18,053 nucleotides of DNA from Rodentolepis nana. Its lineage: Eukaryota > Platyhelminthes > Cestoda > Cyclophyllidea > Hymenolepididae. The position numbers and the translations under genes were made by a program. Position 1 is the stretch's first letter, and each line of letters begins with the position of its first letter. Of this stretch, positions 12,004-18,053 are shown piece after piece. The notes under the pieces are model-generated. The model was not told where the DNA came from. It saw only the letters and a list, made by a program, of their open reading frames with translations, and made no database searches. The DNA lies in assembly GCA_900617975.1 (NCBI GenBank), contig UZAE01000803.1, positions 1 through 18,053 on the forward strand. Reading direction: 5' to 3'.

Positions 12004-12874
12004 CTAAAAACGACCTGCATCCTTCCTATCCAGTCCCCTTCGAGGACGAATTCCATCCTCAATTCTTCTCTCCCCAACATTGCATATCGCCACATCCAGA
12101 AAGTCACCAATCTTAAAAAGATAAAAGAATCAAATTAAATTGATGACGCCAAGGTAGGCATTTTGCACAAATGAATCTTACATGAAACTTTTTGGACTCG
12201 AGTGTAGCACCACTATCATCAAGCGTAGCCCTGGCATCCTCTTCCCCATCAGTAAAATTGTTGATAACACAGAAACCCAAATCTCTTTTCCTATACTTTC
12301 CCCTAGAAACATTATCAGGAAATACGGAGGAGAAGTGCAGTCGGATAGGCTGCGTAATTCTTAGCTGAGGCTGTCGTTTTCTGTCCCCGGATTGAGACTT
12401 AACGGCTAAAACAATATCTTGGGACAGTTCTTTCAAGGAAGCATTCATCCAGGTGTTGATTTGAACCTCATTTGAAGGATATTTTCCATCAGCGAAAGCA
12501 GATGATGGTGTATGACGGCCATCAGTGGTATAAAATACACGAATGAGAATGGGACATAGATAGACACGATCAATAGTAGGTTTAGAAACAACGATCACAC
12601 TTGATTTAGGACGTTTAGTCGCTAAGGTAGAGCCATCAGTGTCTTTGGTGCCATCTGTACGAAGAAACTCTTGCATAGTGCGAATTGCAAAAGCATTGGT
12701 GGTTGGAAGATCGTCGTGCTTCCTTTTCAAGAAGACGCGACGTGTTTCACCGAGAGATTCCGCAGGAGGAGGAGGAACTGGTGAAAGATCTCGACGTCCA
12801 TGTCTAATGCGCTTATTCTCGGGAGATGCATCCCAATTATCTCTATGAGTACTTGAAGAAACTTTAGAACTAGA
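12004..12874 (-). CDS. SAP18: Histone deacetylase complex subunit SAP18 (first coding exon unresolved)
   Basis: SAP18 has a ubiquitin-like fold and works in the Sin3-HDAC corepressor and in the ASAP/PSAP splicing-linked complexes in the nucleus. Two minus-strand exons are clear: 12874-12182 (acceptor TTTCAG, donor CAT|GTAAGA) and 12111-12004 (acceptor TTTTTAAG, stop TAG), with a 70-nt intron in phase 0. Family hallmarks are CPILIRVFYTTDGRH, SNEVQINTWMNASLKELS, LHFSSVFPDN, ATLESKKFH|IGDFLDVAI and an Arg-rich C-terminus. From the acceptor there are 266 codons. The frame is open for 66 codons before its first ATG at 12676; starting there gives 200 residues (human SAP18 has 153). The upstream part (Ser-rich, GRRDLSPVPPPP, FLKRKHDD) looks coding, so a further exon with the true start may lie beyond 12874. 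An insertion is present between the second and third core blocks. Confidence 0.93.
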
Positions 12875-13673
12875 CTGAAACCGAGATATAAAGTATTAAA
12901 AATAACATCGAACTAAATGAAAGTAATATACAGCAAAGTGTACAAATTAACATAAACTAATAAGAACTAAAACTAAGCTTAAATATAATCACCATTGAAC
13001 TAGTTTGCAAACGGGCCGTAAAATGAGGCTAACCTATAATTGAAGAGTAAATGGGTTGAGAGTGCATACCTAAAACATAAGTGTGGTAAAATTTATGCAA
13101 TTCATTTAGAATAGTTTTGTGGACATTCGTTTCTTGCAGTAAGATATTTCTTACTTTTCACAATGCAGCCAGTTTTTTGAAAAATAATTCACAATTACAA
13201 ATCTATTAGTTTGACAGAAGTAGAAGTTCCTTTACCTTTCAAATACTTGAGCATGTTGATTAATTTAATAACACCTCAAGTGTTCCCTAAAATAATTTGT
13301 GGGACTTGATATATGATCGATTGACTACAATGGATATGGAAGTGTATACATTTTAGTAAGACATAAAAAGAGATTTACTCTTGCCTAAAACGCATTAATA
13401 ACCGCAATTTTTATAAGAAAATTAATCTTAACACGTCAAATTGGACGATTGATCCTTTGATATATTTCTAAATTTTTTTGGAAACGATAAAGCAATATTC
13501 CCCTAGGATAGTACTCTTAAGACGATATTGGGATTTATAATTGAATTTGCAGCAATTTAATTTTGAGGCAATTCAAAATATACAAGTGCTAAAATTATTA
13601 TTTTTATTTCATTAATATTTTATGACTCTCAAGGCCAATGGTTTTTGAAGTGGCGTGAAATTAAACTCACAAA
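12875..13673. other. Divergent region between SAP18 and the cadherin gene
   Basis: 799 bp, AT-rich, holding the cadherin promoter and 5' DNA of SAP18. A CCAAT box in GGCCAATGG lies near 13634-13642, about 35 nt before the cadherin ATG. A 28-codon minus-strand open frame ends at a GTATGC donor-like site near 13070 and could be an upstream SAP18 exon, but it has no in-frame ATG that I can place and is not called. Confidence 0.4.
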
Positions 13674-15625
13674 ATGTACAAATATGTATGGGTACTTTTT
13701 TTCGGAGTAACATTTACGTTGCAAAAAGATACAGTAGATGTTTCTGTATACGTTCCCGAAACAAGTCACGGGATTTTACTGCATCTAAACAGTTATCTTA
13801 AGATATCTAATCCAAGATGTTCGATTATTAACGATGAGGCAGATAATCCAGTATACTTATCCTCTAAATCGTGCCAAATTCGTATTAAAAGTCATAATCC
13901 ATTTGACTTTGAAAAGCAGCAATCATATATATTCTTTGTCAAGGCATTTTCTGGATCACATCTTCCGCGTAAATAATTTTCTAATGCAAATTTCCCATCT
14001 AAATTTTATCACTATGAAGTAAAATCTGAATTTTTATCATTAGCTACAACCGAGATCAAAAACGTCTTTGTAACTGTCAAGGTAATTGATGTCAATGATG
14101 AACGCCCGGTGTTTGTTCCATTTTGGGCAGGTTACCCTGATTCAATAGCGAAAGCAGTTCTTAGTGAAGAATCTAAAACACCTCCGGGAACACGTGTTTT
14201 TCAAGTCCAAGCAATGGATGCGGATGCTAAGGCTCTTCTAGAATTTAGATGGACTCCCGGTTTGGATACGTCTGTTACGAAAAGGTTCTCCATTTCTCCA
14301 ACTTCTGTAAGAATTCTTTTTCACTGTTCACTCATTTTGTATTTTATTGTATTATTATTGCATGAATTTTCATTTTGAATTTATAACGAATTGGAAATTT
14401 TAACATTCTTTTCTCGTTAAATTATTAGTTAAATACTGATCTCTTCATAATTTTAATCATAATGTCCAATTGTGCAAAAAAAGATCTTACTCATATCTAC
14501 ATCCCCTTTCATTAATATACAAACAATTGTGAAATTGATGTTGAAAATTCTATAAATTTTTAAACAAAAGTAATTGCATATGATTATATATGTAGGTCTT
14601 TTATTTCTCATATTAGTTTAAGTTTATAAATTGAGCCATATTTTACTACTGATAATTTATCTCATTCTGTATATTTTCATTAGATAACAAGTAACAAATA
14701 CTAACAGAATTTGTCCACAATTTTTACTTAAGTAAGTCCACTTTTAAGTATCTCTTTAAGACTATCACGAAAAGGACTAATTCAAGTGTCAGATTGTCAT
14801 GTCCACACACCAAAATAACATGTGTGTGTGCACAGAACTCACAGCACAATTTTTCTGTAATTCGCACGCAAGCGGCTCCTTAATTATACCTCCTAATCAC
14901 TCGTGTGTGTGTTTGCAGCAACACTTAAAGACCGCACACGTTAAATTATACCTTGTCATTCAATTCTTAAATCATTCCATTTTTTGCTGTACTCATATCT
15001 CCTATGGCTGATTCAATGTAATTTAGGTTCCACAGTTCCTTCTATTGCATTTAAATGGTTAATATATATCGTTTTCAATGTTTGCCGAAGTTAGTGCTTT
15101 AAAACCGGAGTTTTGACATTCTGAATGCTTTGTCTATTTTCCAACTGAACGGAATAGCTTTACTATTTGACCTTGCCACCTTTTTATCCATTTGGTGCAA
15201 ATTTACCTCGTACTGCTCTTACCAGGAACTTACGTTCTTGTGTCCATTTTGTTGAACAGCGATTTGTCACCCACTCCCACTTGACAGATGTTAAACATTG
15301 TAAGAAAATACATACCAGAACTCCCTGAAGTACCATATTTAACAAAATGAGATTTTGCCCGGATCAAACTATGTTTGAGAAACTTTCGAGCACCATCAAC
15401 GATCTGCACTAGTTTAGACCATACTCATTTTGATTGAAGCTTAGTTTTGAAGGGTATTGAATGAAAACTGCAGCAGATATAACTTTTCATGAACATCAAC
15501 TAATATATACGTATTTCATGAACCGAAGTTTGGGTAGATTATATTTTTTGTCTAAAACTCTTTTAGTCCGGATTGCCAAATTCTAGCTCTAATCGTACCA
15601 ATGGTTGACGATTTGTATCAACCGA

Positions 15626-15659
<34 letters not shown>

Positions 15660-17961
15660 CCCCCTGCTTCGTATTCCTTGAACAGAATATCAGGAAAAAA
15701 CCACCTCTAGCTCTAAAGGCAGATGAACATGTCTGCGAAAGCCTTTATTGCGGTCAAATAGCCGACTTAAATGATGAAAATTGGATTTGTGACTATTATC
15801 GAAATTGAGACAAAACGATTTGAGGATGATTGGTCTCTCCTGTCTTCAGTGTGACTGCCTTTTCTATTTAAGGAGTTGTAATAGTTGTAGTACACCAATA
15901 TTTGATCTAGATTTGAACATGTTCTCCACGGGATCTTCTAGGTCTTGTAATAATTACTCAATTCATTTCTTCTCATGTTTTAGGAAATATATTTGATTTT
16001 ATTATAAATAAACGTCTAAAAATTGCATGTAAATGTAAAAATTAGTTCTTCAAATACACCATCTTGAGTTGAATATTTCATTTAACATTCCCTAAAATTG
16101 AGCTTGAATGAAACTGAATGGCTTCAAATATCTCACACCAGGTAGATCTCAGTCAAAATTGACGGTCTTTTCATTGTCTCTTTGCATAAATGATTGAACA
16201 GAAAAGGGTATGATGTCTTTTTAACTCATCGCACTATTGAATGCAGGAAGTTTTCATTGAAGTATTTCAAATTTTATCTCAAGAAATTCGTGGTATGTAT
16301 TGATTACTAGCAAACTGTCAATTTATATATTAACTTCTTAGTAAAAAATTATTTGAGAAATACTATTTGATAACTACTATTTGATAACTTATTGGAGTTA
16401 AGACTAGACCAAATCGGAAGATGTAAGCGATTAAGTCGCATTTAATTCCCATAAATATTAATAATTTCCAAGCATATTCTTGTTGCTGTTGTTTTCGAAT
16501 CCAAGTTTATTACAGTATTACTTTCGAATAAGCATACCGGTAGTAACTTAATGTAATAAATTCTGACATCAGATATAAACCTGTAAGCACTTAAGTAGTG
16601 TTTTTCAGAGTTAATCAAGGGGAGAGCTAAAAACCCGTTTAATGTGAAGTAAAATAGGGGAACTTTATCGACGCAAAGTGCCCCAAATCCTACCCAGATC
16701 AGATAAACGCCAACTTAAACGATGGTGTATTGAGTTAATCCATTCTGCCTAATAACTCTGCTGTCTTACTTTTCGGATAAAATTTGTTTACTGGTTGCAT
16801 ATCATGAAGTATGAGTCAATTCCCTAATTGTATCTTAATGTTTCACTTGCTCAACGCCGATGCTAGTTTCCATCTGTTCTAGTTATCGATTTCCCTTCCC
16901 ACTCATTGATCTGAGGCACAAACTTACTTGATTAGTGCCATTTCAGCAACTCTGGAAGTCATCTCTCTCTCTCTCTCTATTGTCAAGATAATGGGATTTT
17001 TACCAGTAAGCAACTAATTTTCCCACAACTGTGAAAATGTGGTCGGCACCATTAAAAAAAACAATCTAGTAGATTTGGAAAATGCTTTATTAACGGAATG
17101 GAATTTAAGGTGTGAAAACCGCTATTGACCTAATAGATTTTCCTTTAAAGTAACTTTCAAAGATTAATTTAAACTCTACTTGCTGATATTCACCATCTCG
17201 AAACAAGAAAATCTATAATAAGACAAAGCTCCACAGCCAAATGTTTTGAGAACTCTGAATTTCTGTTTCGAAATCTTCCAATTGAATTGTCATTTCTCTC
17301 TAAATTAATGGCAGGTTGAAATCTTACTTTAAGCAGTTATCTTGCATTGATTTTGCAAATGCATCTGCCTATTCAGGACTTCGCGTTTCACTTTTCATTT
17401 GAGAGGCTCTTTCAGCTGGAGATCCATCTTTTCTTGATGCCTACTTTGTCGGATTGAGGTCTACTTTCGAACCTCGGGTTTATCATATGTTTGATGGACC
17501 AATTTTCTAAAACCATTCCATCCACTCTCGTTAAGATTTGGCCCCATCTAACTCTAACATCCTGAAGAATCCAAGAATACCTTAAGAATAAAGGCCTTAG
17601 TTGCGAATGGATTTCCATGAAAATATATACATGCCAATTCAAGTTCTCAGGATTTTTGAAGATTATCTATCATTATGGCCAAACAGTATTTTTTCACCCT
17701 CATTTATTGCAATTAAATATTGATAAATGTAAATTAAAGGTTTGTTTCATCGTAGGGAGTAATCACCACTGTTGGAGATTATCCATTTCTCTCCAATCAC
17801 GTCTACCGATTAAGTATTCGAGTGGTGGATCTACGTGCTGAAGTGCCGGAAACCAGTTTTGCTGACATGCTTTTACTGGTTTACACCGCCTTTCAACCTG
17901 TCCAATTTCCCCTGCCCGTCTTTCAAATCAACATCTCCGAAGAAATTCCTCCAGAAACAGT
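13674..17961 (+). CDS. Cadherin-family adhesion protein, first three coding exons (3' part beyond window)
   Basis: Calcium-dependent cell-surface adhesion receptor of the cadherin superfamily. Exons 13674-13968 (donor C|GTAAAT), 14044-14306 (acceptor TTATCATTAG, donor TCT|GTAAGA) and 17756-17961 or 17959 (acceptor TTTCATCGTAG) join in frame for about 254 residues; introns are 75 and 3449 nt. Residues 1-17 form a signal peptide (MYKYVWVLFFGVTFTLQ). The first extracellular repeat ends with FDFEKQQSYIFFVKA (the LDRE-like block) and VTVKVIDVNDERPVF (the DxND linker). The second has a GTRVFQVQAMDADA core, ISPTS|GVITT across the exon 2/3 join and YRLSIRVVD, then a linker FPLPVF without the DxND acids. 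A third repeat opens with INISEEIPPE. No membrane segment is seen yet. The class (protocadherin, FAT-like or other) cannot be decided. Confidence 0.9.
15628..15659. repeat. (TA)n microsatellite
   Basis: Uninterrupted alternating TA of about 16 units inside the long cadherin intron; likely variable in length between individuals. Confidence 0.95.
16361..16388. repeat. Tandem duplication of a 14-bp unit
   Basis: TACTATTTGATAAC occurs twice without a gap. It could be a small replication duplication in the intron. Confidence 0.9.
16962..16978. repeat. (TC)n microsatellite
   Basis: Seventeen bases of alternating TC in the cadherin intron. Confidence 0.9.
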
Positions 17962-17966
17962 GTATG

Positions 17967-18053
17967 TTTTTTTAATGAAATTTATGTCGAATGCCAGTCT
18001 TTATGGTGGTTATCATTGGCCCTTCTGTTGACTTCGGACCTCACAAAGAGGTG
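17967..18053 (-). mobile_element. SINE-like retroposon, copy 5 (cut by window edge)
   Basis: Only the 3' end in sense orientation is present, on the minus strand. CCAGTCTTTATGGTGGTTATCATTGGCCC at 17995 onward (plus-strand reading) matches the 3' block of copies 1 and 3, followed by GTTGACTTC. The tail is T-rich on the plus strand and begins right after the GTATG donor of cadherin exon 3. Target duplication and 5' end are outside the window. Confidence 0.7.

Larger units (their letters stand above)
14307..17755 (+). other. Long intron 2 of the cadherin gene
   Basis: GTAAGA...CGTAG intron of 3449 nt. Exon 2 and exon 3 already make one continuous repeat across the join (ISPTS|GVITT), so no exon is missing inside it. 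I found no recognisable gene or full retroposon copy; it holds simple repeats and AT-rich DNA. A 68-codon ATG frame on the minus strand at 17412-17618 has no family features. Confidence 0.75.

Noticed and set aside
13065..13160. Minus-strand open stretch with a GTATGC donor, possible first exon of SAP18
   Set aside because: No in-frame ATG and no clear acceptor; only about 28 codons, so chance is likely.
17412..17642. 76-codon minus-strand frame inside the cadherin intron
   Set aside because: Unrecognised, without splice sites or poly(A) signal; may be a decayed element but nothing supports a gene.

Overview
The window looks like nuclear DNA of an invertebrate animal, most likely a flatworm (Platyhelminthes, probably parasitic). 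The sequence is AT-rich. Coding exons are broken by many short introns, several only 33-35 nt long, next to introns of up to 3.4 kb, a size mix well known in flatworms. The recognisable genes are all animal genes (FOXJ1, mitochondrial L21, SAP18, a cadherin). No prokaryotic operon, CRISPR array, tRNA or rRNA was found. The phylum is an inference from gene structure; the species cannot be read from the window.

Layout. 1-2108: the last three exons of an unrecognised plus-strand gene, ending in TAG with an AATAAA downstream, with two inverted copies of a short retroposon lying around two of the exons. 2109-6230: gene-poor AT-rich DNA with one more retroposon copy (4317-4633). 6323-8641: complete FOXJ1 gene on the minus strand, five coding exons. 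9536-10307: complete MRPL21 gene on the plus strand, four coding exons, divergent from FOXJ1. 10925-11253: another retroposon copy, followed by a doubtful small open frame. 12004-12874: SAP18 gene on the minus strand, convergent with MRPL21, with its first coding exon unresolved. 13674 to about 17961: the 5' part of a plus-strand cadherin gene, divergent from SAP18, with a fifth retroposon copy starting a few bases after its third exon.

The genes do not form one pathway. FOXJ1 controls motile cilia, MRPL21 is a mitochondrial ribosomal protein, SAP18 acts in histone deacetylation and splicing-linked complexes, and the cadherin is a surface adhesion protein. The shared features are the tiny introns, possible spliced-leader acceptor sites, and a SINE-like family of about 310-330 bp present five times in both orientations. 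Three copies have clear 14-15 bp target-site duplications. All four copies that reach the 5' end carry a GTAAGT splice-donor sequence on their antisense strand. Exon limits were deduced by eye from reading frame, GT/AG sites and protein similarity, without transcript data.
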